From: Curtobacterium sp. MR_MD2014
GTDB lineage: Bacteria > Actinomycetota > Actinomycetes > Actinomycetales > Microbacteriaceae
Assembly (NCBI RefSeq): GCF_000772085.1
Contig: NZ_CP009755.1
Location: 1,302,001 to 1,366,000, forward strand
DNA: 64,000 nt
Direction of reading: 5' to 3'
Position 1 is the stretch's first letter. Every line of letters starts with the position of its first letter. Made by a program: the position numbers and the translations under genes. Under the pieces are notes generated by a model. The model was not told where the DNA came from and ran no database searches. It worked only from the letters and a program-made list of their open reading frames with translations. This document shows, piece after piece, positions 53,236 through 63,760 of this stretch.

Positions 53236-54189
53236 GTGCATGCCATCGGAATCGACATCGGGGGCACCAAGATCGCGGGAGCGGTCGTCTCGGAGCTCGG
53301 CGAGATCCTCGCCGAGGACCGCGTCGCCACCAACGCGGCGGACCCGGACGCCATGCTCGACGACGTCGTGACGATGGTCACCCGTCTGCGAGCCGCCCAC
53401 GACGTGGGAGCGGTCGGTGTCGCGGCACCGGGCTTCATCGACGCGTCGCAGTCGATCGTCTACTACACGCCGAACATCCGCTGGCGGAACGAGCCCCTCC
53501 GGCAGAAGCTCCAGGAGCGCCTCGGCGACCTGCACATCACCGTCGACAACGACGCGAACGCCGCCGGCTGGGCGGAGTTCCGCTTCGGTGCCGGTCGCCT
53601 CGTGTCCGACATGACGATGCTCACGATCGGGACCGGTGTCGGTGGCGCGATCGTGACCGAGGACCGGCTCTTCCGCGGCGGCTTCGGCACCGGCGGCGAG
53701 ATCGGTCACCTGCGGATCGTCCCGAACGGCCTGCCCTGCGGCTGCGGCGCCCGCGGCTGCATCGAGCAGTACGGCTCCGGCCGTGCCCTGCAGCGCATGG
53801 CGAACGACGTCGCCGACGCCGGCGGCATCGGTTCGGCACTCGCCGACGCGCGCGAGCAGAACGGCGGGCAGCTCGACGGCGCGATCGTCGGCGACCTGAT
53901 CCTGGCCGACGACCCGGGCGCCCTCGCCGCGCTCCGTCGCCTCGGTCGCCACCTCGGCGAGGCCTGCGCGTCGCTGTCCGCGGTGCTCGACCCGCAGCTG
54001 TTCGTCTTCGGCGGCGGTGTCGCGAGCGCCGGCGACCGTCTGCTCGAGCCGATCAAGCAGGCCTACCTCAACAACCTGCCGGCGCGCGGGTACCACCCGG
54101 AGCCCGACTTCGTGATCGCCGAGCTCGTGAACGACGCCGGCGTCGTCGGCGCCGCCGACCTCGCCCGCATCCACGCCCGCACGGCGTAG
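53236..54189 (+). CDS. glk: ROK-family glucokinase
   Basis: 317 residues from GTG 53236, about 10 bases after a TAGGCT -10 box, so it may be leaderless. ATP-binding DIGGTKIAGAVV, DNDANAAGWAEFRFGAG, GIGTGVGGAIV-like LTIGTGVGGAI, and the zinc site CGCGARGCIEQYGSG (about 168) typical of ROK glucokinases. No HTH domain, so it is an enzyme rather than a regulator. It phosphorylates glucose (ATP or polyphosphate dependence not decidable). Upstream of plsC and aroG-like genes, as in related actinobacteria. Confidence 0.93.
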   Translation: MHAIGIDIGGTKIAGAVVSELGEILAEDRVATNAADPDAMLDDVVTMVTRLRAAHDVGAVGVAAPGFIDASQSIVYYTPNIRWRNEPLRQKLQERLGDLHITVDNDANAAGWAEFRFGAGRLVSDMTMLTIGTGVGGAIVTEDRLFRGGFGTGGEIGHLRIVPNGLPCGCGARGCIEQYGSGRALQRMANDVADAGGIGSALADAREQNGGQLDGAIVGDLILADDPGALAALRRLGRHLGEACASLSAVLDPQLFVFGGGVASAGDRLLEPIKQAYLNNLPARGYHPEPDFVIAELVNDAGVVGAADLARIHARTA

Positions 54190-54230
54190 GGTCACCCCGA
54201 CGGTACGCGCGTCCCGAACTGGAGTCGACG

Positions 54231-54953
54231 ATGACCTACTGGCTGCTCAAGAACTTCCTGCTCGGCCCGCTCATCCTGACGCTCTTCCGACCCTGGGTCG
54301 TCGGCCGTGAGCACGTGCCCGCGAAGGGCCCGGTGATCTTCGCGTCGAACCACATCTCGTTCATCGACTCGGTGATCCTGCCGGCGGTGCTCGACCGGCG
54401 GATCTCCTTCCTGGCGAAGAGCGACTACTTCACCGGTCGGGGCCTCAAGGGCTGGGCGACGAAGACCTTCTTCAACGCCATCGGGCAGCTGCCCATCGAC
54501 CGCTCCGGCGGCAAGGCGTCCGAGGCGTCGCTCCACACCGGGCTCCAGGTCCTGGCACGCGGCGAGCAGCTCGGCATCTACCCCGAGGGCACCCGCAGCC
54601 CGGACGGCAAGCTCTACCGCGGCCGCACCGGCATCGCCCGGATGATCCTCGAGGGCCGGGTGACCGTCGTTCCGGTCGCGATGGTCGGCACGCGCGAGGT
54701 GCAGCAGATCGGCCAGAAGTTCCCCAAGTTCAAGCGCGTCGGCGTCGTCTTCGGCAGGCCGCTCGACTTCTCGCGCTTCGAGGGCTTCGAGACCGACCGG
54801 TTCATCCTGCGCAGCGTCACCGACGAGGTCATGCACGAACTCGCCGGACTGAGCCGCCAGGAGTACGTCGACGTCTACGCGACGAGCGTCAAGGAGCGTG
54901 CCAGCAGCGCTCGTGAGCAGGTCATGAAGGACCGCCGCACGCCGACCGCCTGA
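54231..54953 (+). CDS. plsC: 1-Acyl-sn-glycerol-3-phosphate acyltransferase
   Basis: 240 residues, ATG 54231 with GGAGTCGACG upstream. LPLAT motifs: NHISFIDS (His-x4-Asp, about 40-47), PIDRSGGK, and PEGTRSPDG (about 118). An N-terminal hydrophobic stretch (MTYWLLKNFLLGPLILTLF) anchors it to the membrane. It transfers an acyl group to lysophosphatidate. Same local order as M. tuberculosis Rv2182c near aroG. Forty-one bases downstream of glk, so probably co-transcribed. Confidence 0.93.
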   Translation: MTYWLLKNFLLGPLILTLFRPWVVGREHVPAKGPVIFASNHISFIDSVILPAVLDRRISFLAKSDYFTGRGLKGWATKTFFNAIGQLPIDRSGGKASEASLHTGLQVLARGEQLGIYPEGTRSPDGKLYRGRTGIARMILEGRVTVVPVAMVGTREVQQIGQKFPKFKRVGVVFGRPLDFSRFEGFETDRFILRSVTDEVMHELAGLSRQEYVDVYATSVKERASSAREQVMKDRRTPTA

Positions 54954-55098
54954 CGGGCGACCGCCGTCGTCGCCCCCGCGTCACGCGGGAGCGGCGGGTC
55001 GGGCGCGGACGGTAGGATCTGAGGACTCCGGCCCCGGCCGGACCGGCCTGCGCGCAGGCCTCCCGCTCCCGCCCGACCCAGAACACCGAGGTACCGCC

Positions 55099-56484
55099 TT
55101 GATCGAGTCGACCGACGTCGTCGCCCTGCAGGATCCGGACGTGATCGAGGGTCTCGACCACTGGCGCACCCTGCCGATCAAGCAGCAGCCGACCTGGCCC
55201 GACCGCGCCGCGGCCGAGGCGGCGTCGGCCGAGATCGCGACGCTGCCGCCGCTCGTCTTCGCGGGCGAGGTCGACAAGCTCCGTGACCGGCTCGCCGCAG
55301 CGGCGCAGGGCAGGGCGTTCCTGCTGCAGGGCGGCGACTGCGCCGAGACCTTCGCCGGAGCCACGGCGGACTCGATCCGTGACCGCGTGAAGACCATCCT
55401 CCAGATGGCCGTCGTGCTCACCTACGGTGCCTCGACACCGGTGATCAAGATGGGACGCATGGCGGGGCAGTTCGCCAAGCCGCGGTCGAGCGACTTCGAG
55501 ACGCGCGGCGACGTGACGCTGCCGGCGTACCGCGGCGACATCGTGAACGGCTACGACTTCACCCCGGAGAGCCGCCAGGCCGACCCCCGCCGCCTGGTGC
55601 AGGGCTACCACACGGCCGCGTCGACGCTGAACCTGGTCCGTGCCTTCACGCAGGGCGGGTTCGCCGACCTGCGGCAGGTGCACTCGTGGAACAAGGGCTT
55701 CGCGTCGAACCCGGCGAACGCCCGCTACGAGCACCTCGCGAAGGAGATCGACCGCGCGATCCGCTTCATGGACGCCTGCGGAGCCGACTTCGAAGCGCTG
55801 AAGCACACCGAGTTCTACGCCTCGCACGAGGGGCTCCTCATGGACTACGAGCGGCCGATGACCCGCATCGACTCGCGCTCCGGTCTCGCCTACGACACCT
55901 CCGGCCACTTCATCTGGATCGGCGAGCGGACCCGCGACCTCGACGGCGCCCACGTCGACTTCCTGTCCCGCGTGCGGAACCCGATCGGTGTGAAGCTCGG
56001 CCCGACGACGACCGTGGACGACATGAAGGCCCTGGTCGACACGCTCGACCCGGAGCGCGAGCCCGGTCGTCTGACGTTCATCACCCGGATGGGTGCGGGC
56101 AGGATCCGCGACGAGCTGCCGAAGCTGCTCGAGGCGATCAAGGGCATGGACGCGAACCCGCTCTGGGTGACCGACCCGATGCACGGCAACGGCCTGACGA
56201 CCCCGACGGGCTACAAGACCCGTCGCTTCGACGACGTCGTGGACGAGGTCCTCGGCTTCTTCGAGGCGCACCGCCAGGTCGGCACCTACCCGGGCGGCAT
56301 GCACGTCGAGCTCACCGGTGACGACGTCACCGAGTGCCTGGGCGGCTCCGAGCAGATCGACGAGGCGACCCTGGCGACGCGCTACGAGTCGCTGTGCGAC
56401 CCGCGGCTCAACCACATGCAGTCGCTCGAGCTCGCCTTCCTGGTGGCGGAGGAGCTGAGCGCCCACCCCTACCAGCGGCCGTAG
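55099..56484 (+). CDS. aroG: Class II 3-deoxy-D-arabino-heptulosonate 7-phosphate synthase
   Basis: 461 residues, with TTG 55099 as start (GAGGTACCGCC upstream; no closer ATG/GTG fits). First step of the shikimate pathway: PEP plus erythrose-4-phosphate. Plant-type class II motifs: LLQGGDCAETF, VIKMGRMAGQFAKPRS, DYERPMTRIDSRSG, GPTTTVDDMKALVDTL and WVTDPMHGNG. A TAGGATCT -10 box lies about 80 bases upstream. In M. tuberculosis the same enzyme (Rv2178c) neighbours pknL, as here. Confidence 0.96.
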   Translation: MIESTDVVALQDPDVIEGLDHWRTLPIKQQPTWPDRAAAEAASAEIATLPPLVFAGEVDKLRDRLAAAAQGRAFLLQGGDCAETFAGATADSIRDRVKTILQMAVVLTYGASTPVIKMGRMAGQFAKPRSSDFETRGDVTLPAYRGDIVNGYDFTPESRQADPRRLVQGYHTAASTLNLVRAFTQGGFADLRQVHSWNKGFASNPANARYEHLAKEIDRAIRFMDACGADFEALKHTEFYASHEGLLMDYERPMTRIDSRSGLAYDTSGHFIWIGERTRDLDGAHVDFLSRVRNPIGVKLGPTTTVDDMKALVDTLDPEREPGRLTFITRMGAGRIRDELPKLLEAIKGMDANPLWVTDPMHGNGLTTPTGYKTRRFDDVVDEVLGFFEAHRQVGTYPGGMHVELTGDDVTECLGGSEQIDEATLATRYESLCDPRLNHMQSLELAFLVAEELSAHPYQRP

Positions 56485-56500
56485 TCGCGACCGCACGCCG

Positions 56501-56540
56501 GACGGGAGGCGCGGTGCCAGCCGGCACCGCGCCTCCCGTC
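56501..56540. terminator. GGGAGG-family hairpin (copy i) between convergent aroG and pknL
   Basis: GACGGGAGGCGCGGTGCC pairs perfectly (18 bp) with its complement around an AGCC tetraloop. It starts 17 bases after the DAHP synthase stop. Confidence 0.75.
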
Positions 56541-56610
56541 GGTCCGCTCGTGCGTCCGCTCGTTGCCCACCCGTCCTGCCCGGCTCCGCTCGCCCGTCCT
56601 GCCCGGTTCC

Positions 56611-56693
56611 GGTCGCACGACCTGCCGCTCACGTTCCGCGCGGACGGCACGTCGTGCGACCGCAGCGACCGCCGACGGCACGTCGTGCGACCG
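56611..56693. repeat. GGTCGCACGAC palindrome, copy 2, plus extra half-site
   Basis: 56611-56661 repeats the palindrome of 45548-45598 (GGTCGCACGACCTGCCG ... CGGCACGTCGTGCGACC) with the same loop phrase. A third half-site, GACGGCACGTCGTGCGACC, follows at 56675-56693. It lies in the 250-bp gap between convergent aroG and pknL. Confidence 0.7.
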
Positions 56694-56734
56694 GAACCGG
56701 CGAGCGGTCGAGCAGCCGAGCGGCCGCCTGGCGG

Positions 56735-58786
<2,052 letters not shown>

Positions 58787-58889
58787 TCTACGAAGGGCTG
58801 CCGGTACGGTCCGACCTGACGCACCGACCGTGACCCAATCTCGATCTCGAGGATGAGTCGGCTGTCCGGCCGACCAGACGGGCGGGACC

Positions 58890-60155
58890 TCAGAGCGAGG
58901 CCAGCAGGGCGCGCGCGGTCTGCTCCCACTTCGCGTACTCGTTCGGGTACGCGGAGACCTGGACCGCCTGGGCGGCGTCGGTCAGGGCCATCGACGACCA
59001 CCCACGCACGCCGAGCAGGCCGCGGGTCTTGCCGGGGTTGCCCACGAAGAACAGTTCGGCGGCGGTGGCCGGGTCCTGCAGTGCTGCCGCCGTGCCCCAG
59101 CCCTGGCTCGGACGCTGCTGGAACAGGCCGACGGAGTCGCGGTCGCCGTGCGACAGGTTGCGCAGGCTCGACTCCTGCAGAGCCGCTGCGAGGGCGATCA
59201 CGATGCCGCGGTCGGGGACGCCGAGGGTCCGGCCGACGCTGACGATGGTGGCCGCGTTGCGCCGCTGCTCACCGGTCAGCTCGACGCCGTTGACGCTGCC
59301 GACGGCCGTGGTCACGGCACCACCGGTCGGGGTGGTCGTCGGCTTCGAGGTCGCAGCGGGCAGCACGAGGGTCTTCCCTGCGTAGATCGTGCTCGTGTAG
59401 CTGAGGCCGTTCGCCGCGAGGAGGGCCTTCACCGACACCCCGTGCTTCGCAGCGATCGCCCCGATGGTGTCGCCGGCGACGATCTTCACGCTCGACGCCC
59501 GGGCAGGTGCGGCCGGCGCGGTGCTCACGGCAGGCGCCGGCTTCGCGGCGGGTGCCGTCCCGGCGCGGGGGATGGTCAGGGTCTGGCCCGGGTAGATCAG
59601 CGAGCGCTGCGAGAGGTTGTTCGCGGCGAGGATCGCCGAGGTCGACACGCCGACGCGGGCGGCGATGCCGGACACGGTGTCGCCCGACTTCACGTGGTAG
59701 CTGCCGCTCGTGCTCGACGTCGCGGGTGCTGCTGCGGGGGCGGCGGGTGTCGAGGACAGGTGCAGCGTCTGCCCGGGGTGGATGATCGTGTTCCAGCCGA
59801 GGCCGTTGCGGACCAGGACCTCCTGCGCCGAGAGCCCGAAGCGCGCGGCGATGCCCGAGACGGTGTCGCCCTGACGCACCGTGTAGGTGGTGGGGGCCTT
59901 CGACACCGCGGCGACCGTGGTGACGGTGGTGGTCGACGGGCGGGCGACGGCGGTGCCGAACACCGGGCGCTGGCCCACGTTCCGGTCCTCGTCCACGTGC
60001 CGCTTCTTCGCGGCGTCGTCGTGCCGGGGCTCGGCGTGCGCCACCGGGCCGGTGAGGCCGGCGGTCACGGCGATCGTGCCCGCGAGGACGATGGGCATGG
60101 TGGCGAACCGGGCGGATCGAGCGCGCCGGGCGGCGTCGTCTGCAGCGTTGTCCAC
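58890..60155 (-). CDS. Secreted LysM peptidoglycan-binding protein with transglycosylase-like domain
   Basis: 421 residues from GTG 60155, with an ACAGGAGAC ribosome site. Signal sequence with hydrophobic segment 20-39 and VAHA cleavage site. Three LysM repeats at about 90-134, 152-196 and 222-266 (YTVRQGDTVSGIAARFGLSA is typical). The C-terminal part (about 290-421) resembles lytic transglycosylase-like domains, with ALQESSLRN containing a candidate catalytic Glu328 and SVGLFQQRPSQGWG. It binds the wall and probably cleaves or remodels peptidoglycan. It converges on pknL, which reads the same ligand. Confidence 0.9.
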   Translation of the reverse strand: MDNAADDAARRARSARFATMPIVLAGTIAVTAGLTGPVAHAEPRHDDAAKKRHVDEDRNVGQRPVFGTAVARPSTTTVTTVAAVSKAPTTYTVRQGDTVSGIAARFGLSAQEVLVRNGLGWNTIIHPGQTLHLSSTPAAPAAAPATSSTSGSYHVKSGDTVSGIAARVGVSTSAILAANNLSQRSLIYPGQTLTIPRAGTAPAAKPAPAVSTAPAAPARASSVKIVAGDTIGAIAAKHGVSVKALLAANGLSYTSTIYAGKTLVLPAATSKPTTTPTGGAVTTAVGSVNGVELTGEQRRNAATIVSVGRTLGVPDRGIVIALAAALQESSLRNLSHGDRDSVGLFQQRPSQGWGTAAALQDPATAAELFFVGNPGKTRGLLGVRGWSSMALTDAAQAVQVSAYPNEYAKWEQTARALLASL

Positions 60156-60317
60156 GGGTTGTCTCCTGTCCTGGGTGAGCCGTGCGCGGGAGCGGGTACT
60201 CACAGGTGGCTCCACGCTGACATGGCGTGATTCCCAAGTCAACCAGAGAGCCGCGTGTTGCGCGTGTGACTCGTGTGATCAGCGTGACGGCACGACGCAG
60301 GCCGGTGCTCTGGCAAC

Positions 60318-60683
60318 ATGGGGCGGGTGAGTGATGGACCCACCGACGACACGACCCTCTCCGAGCGCTGGCTGACGGTGCCCGACCTCGTGGACCTGCT
60401 CGGGGTGAGCCCCGGGCGCATCCACCGCCTGTTCGAGCAGAAGACGCTGCTGGCTGCCCGCGTGGGCGGCGTGCTGCGGGTGCCGAGCGAGTTCTTCGAC
60501 GGCTCCGAGCCGATGCCGGAGCTGCGCGGCACGCTGATCGTCCTCGGTGACAACGGGTTCTCCGACGACGAGGCGGTCCGCTGGATGCTCTCCGAGGAGC
60601 CCGCACTCCGCACCTCGCCGATCGCCGCGCTGCGCGCCGGCCGCAAGGCCGAGGTGCGCCGCGTCGCACAGTCCCTGCTCTGA
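60318..60683 (+). CDS. Rv2175c-family winged-helix DNA-binding protein (PknL substrate)
   Basis: 121 residues from ATG 60318; GTG 60327 is an alternative start. SERWLTVPDLVDLLGVSPGR is the HTH, and IHRLFEQKTLLAARVGGVLR and LRGTLIVLGDNGFSDDEAVR match M. tuberculosis Rv2175c. There PknL phosphorylates an N-terminal Thr and abolishes DNA binding; this protein has TDDTTLSE at the corresponding place. The target genes are unknown. It lies divergent from the LysM gene and near pknL. Confidence 0.9.
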   Translation: MGRVSDGPTDDTTLSERWLTVPDLVDLLGVSPGRIHRLFEQKTLLAARVGGVLRVPSEFFDGSEPMPELRGTLIVLGDNGFSDDEAVRWMLSEEPALRTSPIAALRAGRKAEVRRVAQSLL

Positions 60684-60774
60684 GCCCGGGAGCCGACCCG
60701 GCGCCCTGGACCGGAGACCCGTCCCGGCGGGCTGGCTCGCGCAGCAGGAGCCGCCCCGGTGAGGACGATCTGGT

Positions 60775-60822
60775 GACGGACGGGAGGCCCGTGGCGGTGT
60801 CGCCACGGGCCTCCCGTCCGTC
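60775..60822. terminator. GGGAGG-family hairpin (copy j) between convergent genes
   Basis: A perfect 22-bp stem with a GTGT loop, starting GACGGACGGGAGGCCCG. It lies between the Rv2175c-like gene and the polyprenyl synthase stop. Confidence 0.75.
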
Positions 60823-60836
60823 GTCGTGGTCGGCGT

Positions 60837-61955
60837 CTAGGCGACGCGGCTGCTGACCGTGTCGGCCAGCGACAGCAGCTGGTCGCGCGCCGACGGCGTC
60901 AACGGCGCGGCCTCGAGCGCTGCCTTCGCGCGCTGCACGTGCCGGTCGATCGAGCGCTCGACGGCGGCGACCGCCCCGGACTCGGTGAGCGTGGCGCGCA
61001 GCATCTGCACCTGCTCCTCGTCGAGGTCGGGGTCGCCGAGCAGCTCGTCGAGCAGTTGCCTCGGGCCGGGCGGGAGCGCCTTGCGGGCCGAGGCGATGAG
61101 GACGGTGCGCTTGCCCTCGCGGAGGTCGTCGCCGGCGGGCTTGCCGGTGACCTCGGGGTCGCCGAACACACCGAGCACGTCGTCGCGGAGCTGGTACGCG
61201 ACGCCGAGCGGCAGGCCGAAGGACCGCAGGCCCTCGAGCTGCGCCTCCGAGGCGCCGGCGACCAGGGCTCCGATGACGAGCGGCGCCTCGATCGAGTACT
61301 TCGCCGACTTGAAGACGATGACCCGCTGTGCCCGCACCAGGTGCTCGGTCTCGTCGATCGTCGGCCAGGCCGTCTCCTCGTGCACGTCGAGGTACTGCCC
61401 CGCGGTCACGTCGAGCCGCATCGTGTGGAACTCCTGGCGGACGATGCGTGCGCGCGCCGGGTCGAGGAGCGCGAGCCCCTCGTCGAAGACGGAGTCGCTC
61501 AACGAGAGCAGGACGTCCCCGAGCAGCAGCGCCGAGTTCGTGCCGTACAGCGAGCGGTCGCCGACCCAGCCGGACTCCTCGTGCAGGGACTCGAAGCGCC
61601 GGTGCGCGGCGGGACGACCACGACGGGTGTCCGAGCGGTCCATGATGTCGTCGTGCACCAGGGCGGCGGCGTGGAAGATCTCGAGCGCGGCGGCCACCGT
61701 GACGACGGCCTCGGCCGTGGTCTGGCGGGAGCCCTCGGCGAGGGGGTCGAAGGACCCCGAGCGGCCCGCCACGGACTGCCATCCCCAGTAGCAGAACAGC
61801 GCTCGGAAGCGCTTGCCGCCGGACAGCAGGTCACGGGCGTACCGGTCGAACGGCGCGAGGTCCGGGCTGATCGCGAGGAGCCGATCACGCTGCTCGTCGA
61901 GTGCCCGTCCGACCCGTGCCGAAACGAGGTCCACTAATCGCGTACTCTCAGCCAC
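60837..61955 (-). CDS. Polyprenyl diphosphate synthase (trans-isoprenyl)
   Basis: 372 residues, ATG 61955. First Asp-rich motif LVHDDIMDRSDTRRGRP (102-106 DDIMD), second DDVLGVFGD (about 256). GGKRFRALFCYWGW is the IPP-binding segment. It extends allylic diphosphates by IPP; the residues 4-5 before the first DDxxD (HAAALV) do not fix the chain length. Its position between the PknL cluster and the division/cell wall cluster matches Rv2173 (idsA2), so a menaquinone- or geranylgeranyl-type product is likely. Confidence 0.93.
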   Translation of the reverse strand: MAESTRLVDLVSARVGRALDEQRDRLLAISPDLAPFDRYARDLLSGGKRFRALFCYWGWQSVAGRSGSFDPLAEGSRQTTAEAVVTVAAALEIFHAAALVHDDIMDRSDTRRGRPAAHRRFESLHEESGWVGDRSLYGTNSALLLGDVLLSLSDSVFDEGLALLDPARARIVRQEFHTMRLDVTAGQYLDVHEETAWPTIDETEHLVRAQRVIVFKSAKYSIEAPLVIGALVAGASEAQLEGLRSFGLPLGVAYQLRDDVLGVFGDPEVTGKPAGDDLREGKRTVLIASARKALPPGPRQLLDELLGDPDLDEEQVQMLRATLTESGAVAAVERSIDRHVQRAKAALEAAPLTPSARDQLLSLADTVSSRVA

Positions 61956-62080
61956 GACTCCTACCCTAGTGGAGCGGTCGAGTCATAGAATCGGTCCACT
62001 TCAGCGATGCCACAACCCGGCGGCAGCGCGGCACACCAGCGGTCGTCAGACAGCATCCCCAGGAACAAGAGGGAAACGAG

Positions 62081-62482
62081 ATGCCACTCTCGGAGCAAGA
62101 GCAGCGACTCCTCGAAGAGATGGAGCGGAGCCTCTACCAGAACGACTCCGACTTCGTGGCGCGTGTCACGCGCCGCCAGGGACGCGCGAGTTACACGTCC
62201 ATCACGATCGGTGTGCTCGGTGCCCTCGTGGGGATCGCCATCGTCATCGTGGCGCTCGTCGTGAAGCAGCCGTGGCTCGGGCTGCCGGGCTTCGTGGTGA
62301 TGCTCGCCGGTGTGCTCTACGCGCTGCGCCCAGGGATGCGGATGTCGAAGTCCGGGGCGAAGGCGCCGCGGGCGAAGGGGCAGTCCGCGGGTCGGCCGTC
62401 GCGGCCGTCCTCCTCCGGTGGCTCCTTCATGGACCGCATGAACGAGCGCTGGGACAAGCGCAACGACCCGGGGCAGCAGTAG
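62081..62482 (+). CDS. DUF3040 membrane protein
   Basis: 133 residues, ATG 62081 with GGAAACGAG upstream. The N-terminal MPLSEQEQRLLEEMERSLYQ is the DUF3040 signature, followed by two membrane helices (about 43-62 and 66-83) and a basic, Ser-rich C-terminus. Homologue of M. tuberculosis Rv2169c, in the same place relative to mraZ and the polyprenyl synthase. Function unknown. A strong UUCG-loop terminator follows. Confidence 0.92.
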   Translation: MPLSEQEQRLLEEMERSLYQNDSDFVARVTRRQGRASYTSITIGVLGALVGIAIVIVALVVKQPWLGLPGFVVMLAGVLYALRPGMRMSKSGAKAPRAKGQSAGRPSRPSSSGGSFMDRMNERWDKRNDPGQQ

Positions 62483-62510
62483 CCGCACCGCACGCCCTCC
62501 ACACGCCTCC

Positions 62511-62540
62511 ACGGGGCCGGTCCTTCGGGACCGGCCCCGT
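62511..62540 (+). terminator. Terminator after DUF3040 gene
   Basis: ACGGGGCCGGTCC, loop TTCG, then GGACCGGCCCCGT: a 13-bp perfect stem with a stable UUCG tetraloop, 28 bases after the stop. Rho-independent-like, without a T-tract. Confidence 0.85.
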
Positions 62541-62660
62541 CGTCGTGTCCGGTGTCGGGGTCGTGCTCGTGGCCGCTGCTCCGCGCCGTCCGCCCGCCAG
62601 TGACACCCGCCCGTGGCACCCGTGCCCGCCCTCGCACCCCGTGCTCCTGCCGCTGTCCCT

Positions 62661-62839
62661 GGCGAATCCGGGCGTGCCTGGTCGAACCGGGCGTCCCGGG
62701 CTCGCGGGTGCCGGCGCGCTCGAGTGTGCCTGGTGGAACCGGGCATAGCTGGTGGAGCCGGGCGTACCGGGTCGAACGGAACCATCAGGTATGCCCGATT
62801 CCGCCTGCCATCGCGGGTGTGATGGGAAGGAACGGGCGC
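62661..62839. repeat. 19-bp tandem array C with inverted tail module
   Basis: A diverged copy of array B in the 738-bp gap 62483-63220. Units GGGCGTGCCTGGTCGAACC (62670-62688), AGTGTGCCTGGTGGAACC, GGGCATAGCTGGTGGAGCC and GGGCGTACCGGGTCGAACG (to 62778). Then the inverted copy ATCAGGTATGCCC (62784-62796) and the tail GGGAAGGAACGGGCGC (62824-62839), identical in sequence and at the same 40-bp spacing as in array B. Confidence 0.82.
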
Positions 62840-62979
62840 GACGGCGCGACGGGCGCGACGGCGCGTCGGCGCGAGGGGCGCGATCTCGCGAGGGGCGCGA
62901 CGTGCGCCACGGGCGCGATGGGCGTGAGCACGCATCGGACGGGAGGCGCGGGGCGGTCGTGCGCCGAGCCTCCCGTCCG
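62840..62979. repeat. GGGCGCGA-rich repeats and GGGAGG-family hairpin (copy k)
   Basis: 62832-62915 holds irregular GGGCGCGA units at roughly 17-18 bp intervals. 62936-62979 is a GGGAGG-family hairpin (CGGACGGGAGGC paired with GCCTCCCGTCCG) with a large imperfect loop. The order array-tail-hairpin is the same as at 38412-38748. Confidence 0.7.
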
Positions 62980-63014
62980 GCGCGCCCTCGGCTGCTCCCG
63001 AGCCTGCGAATGTC

Positions 63015-63049
63015 CTCCACTTCCCTCCACCCCCTCCACTCCGCTCCAC
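63015..63049 (-). promoter_or_regulatory. Four GTGGAG boxes in reverse orientation upstream of mraZ
   Basis: On the minus strand GTGGAG occurs four times at 10, 9 and 10-bp spacing (CTCCAC at 63015, 63025, 63034 and 63044). The motif and spacing resemble MraZ-binding repeats, but they point away from mraZ and lie 170-200 bp upstream of it. Possible second MraZ site or chance low complexity. Confidence 0.4.
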
Positions 63050-63164
63050 GCCCGCGTGCTTCCGGGGAAGTGACGAGCAGAGAGGCGAGCTACGAGCTCC
63101 GGTGACCACCCCAGATCGGGGGATCGGGGCAGATTCGGGAGCGCCGACCGTTCCGCGGGGAGCG

Positions 63165-63200
63165 AAGTGGAGTAAAGTGGGGATCACGACGGTCCGGTGG
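63165..63200 (+). promoter_or_regulatory. MraZ-binding repeats (MraZ boxes) upstream of mraZ
   Basis: AAGTGG at 63165 and 63175 (10-bp period: AAGTGGAGTAAAGTGG) and a weaker CGGTGG at 63195, in phase at 30 bp. MraZ homologues bind tandem AAAGTGG-like repeats with about 10-bp spacing upstream of their own gene, so autoregulation of the division/cell wall operon is likely. Confidence 0.7.
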
Positions 63201-63220
63201 AGCGGAGGGGAGGCCCCGAC

Positions 63221-63652
63221 GTGCTGCTCGGTACCCATGCCCCGAAGCTCGACGAGAAGGGTCGCGTGATCCTCCCCGCCAAGTTCCGGGACGAGCTGTC
63301 CGGCGGACTCGTGATGACCCGTGGGCAGGAGCGCTGCGTCGTCGTCTTCAGTGCGGACACGTTCGAGCAACTGCACGAACGGATCCGGACGGCTCCGATG
63401 ACGTCGAAGCGCACCCGGGACTACATGCGCCTGTTCCTCTCCGGAGCGAGCGCGGAGACCCCGGACAAGCAGAACCGCGTGACGATCCCGCAGAACCTCC
63501 GTGAGTACGCGGGGCTCGAACGGGACCTCACGGTCATCGGCAGCGGTGACCGTGCCGAGATCTGGTCGACCCCCGCGTGGGAGGCCTACTACGCCGAGGT
63601 CGAAGAGGGCTTCGCCGACAACGACGAGGAGGTGATCCCGGGGATCTTCTGA
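63221..63652 (+). CDS. mraZ: Transcriptional regulator MraZ
   Basis: 143 residues from GTG 63221 with GGAGGGGAGG upstream. Two SpoVT-AbrB DNA-binding half-domains: [18 protein letters not shown] and [20 protein letters not shown]. First gene of the division and cell wall (dcw) cluster; in E. coli and others MraZ binds its own promoter and represses the operon. The candidate MraZ boxes lie directly upstream. rsmH follows 108 bases downstream. Confidence 0.95.
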   Translation: MLLGTHAPKLDEKGRVILPAKFRDELSGGLVMTRGQERCVVVFSADTFEQLHERIRTAPMTSKRTRDYMRLFLSGASAETPDKQNRVTIPQNLREYAGLERDLTVIGSGDRAEIWSTPAWEAYYAEVEEGFADNDEEVIPGIF

Positions 63653-63760
63653 TCCGCGGATCGGGACTCCCAGCCGTGGTGCCCTGACACACCTTCCCCG
63701 GTGTCAGGTCGCATGGATGGGGATCCGGGTGCGTGGCCCAGACGGTCACAGGGGCTGCAC

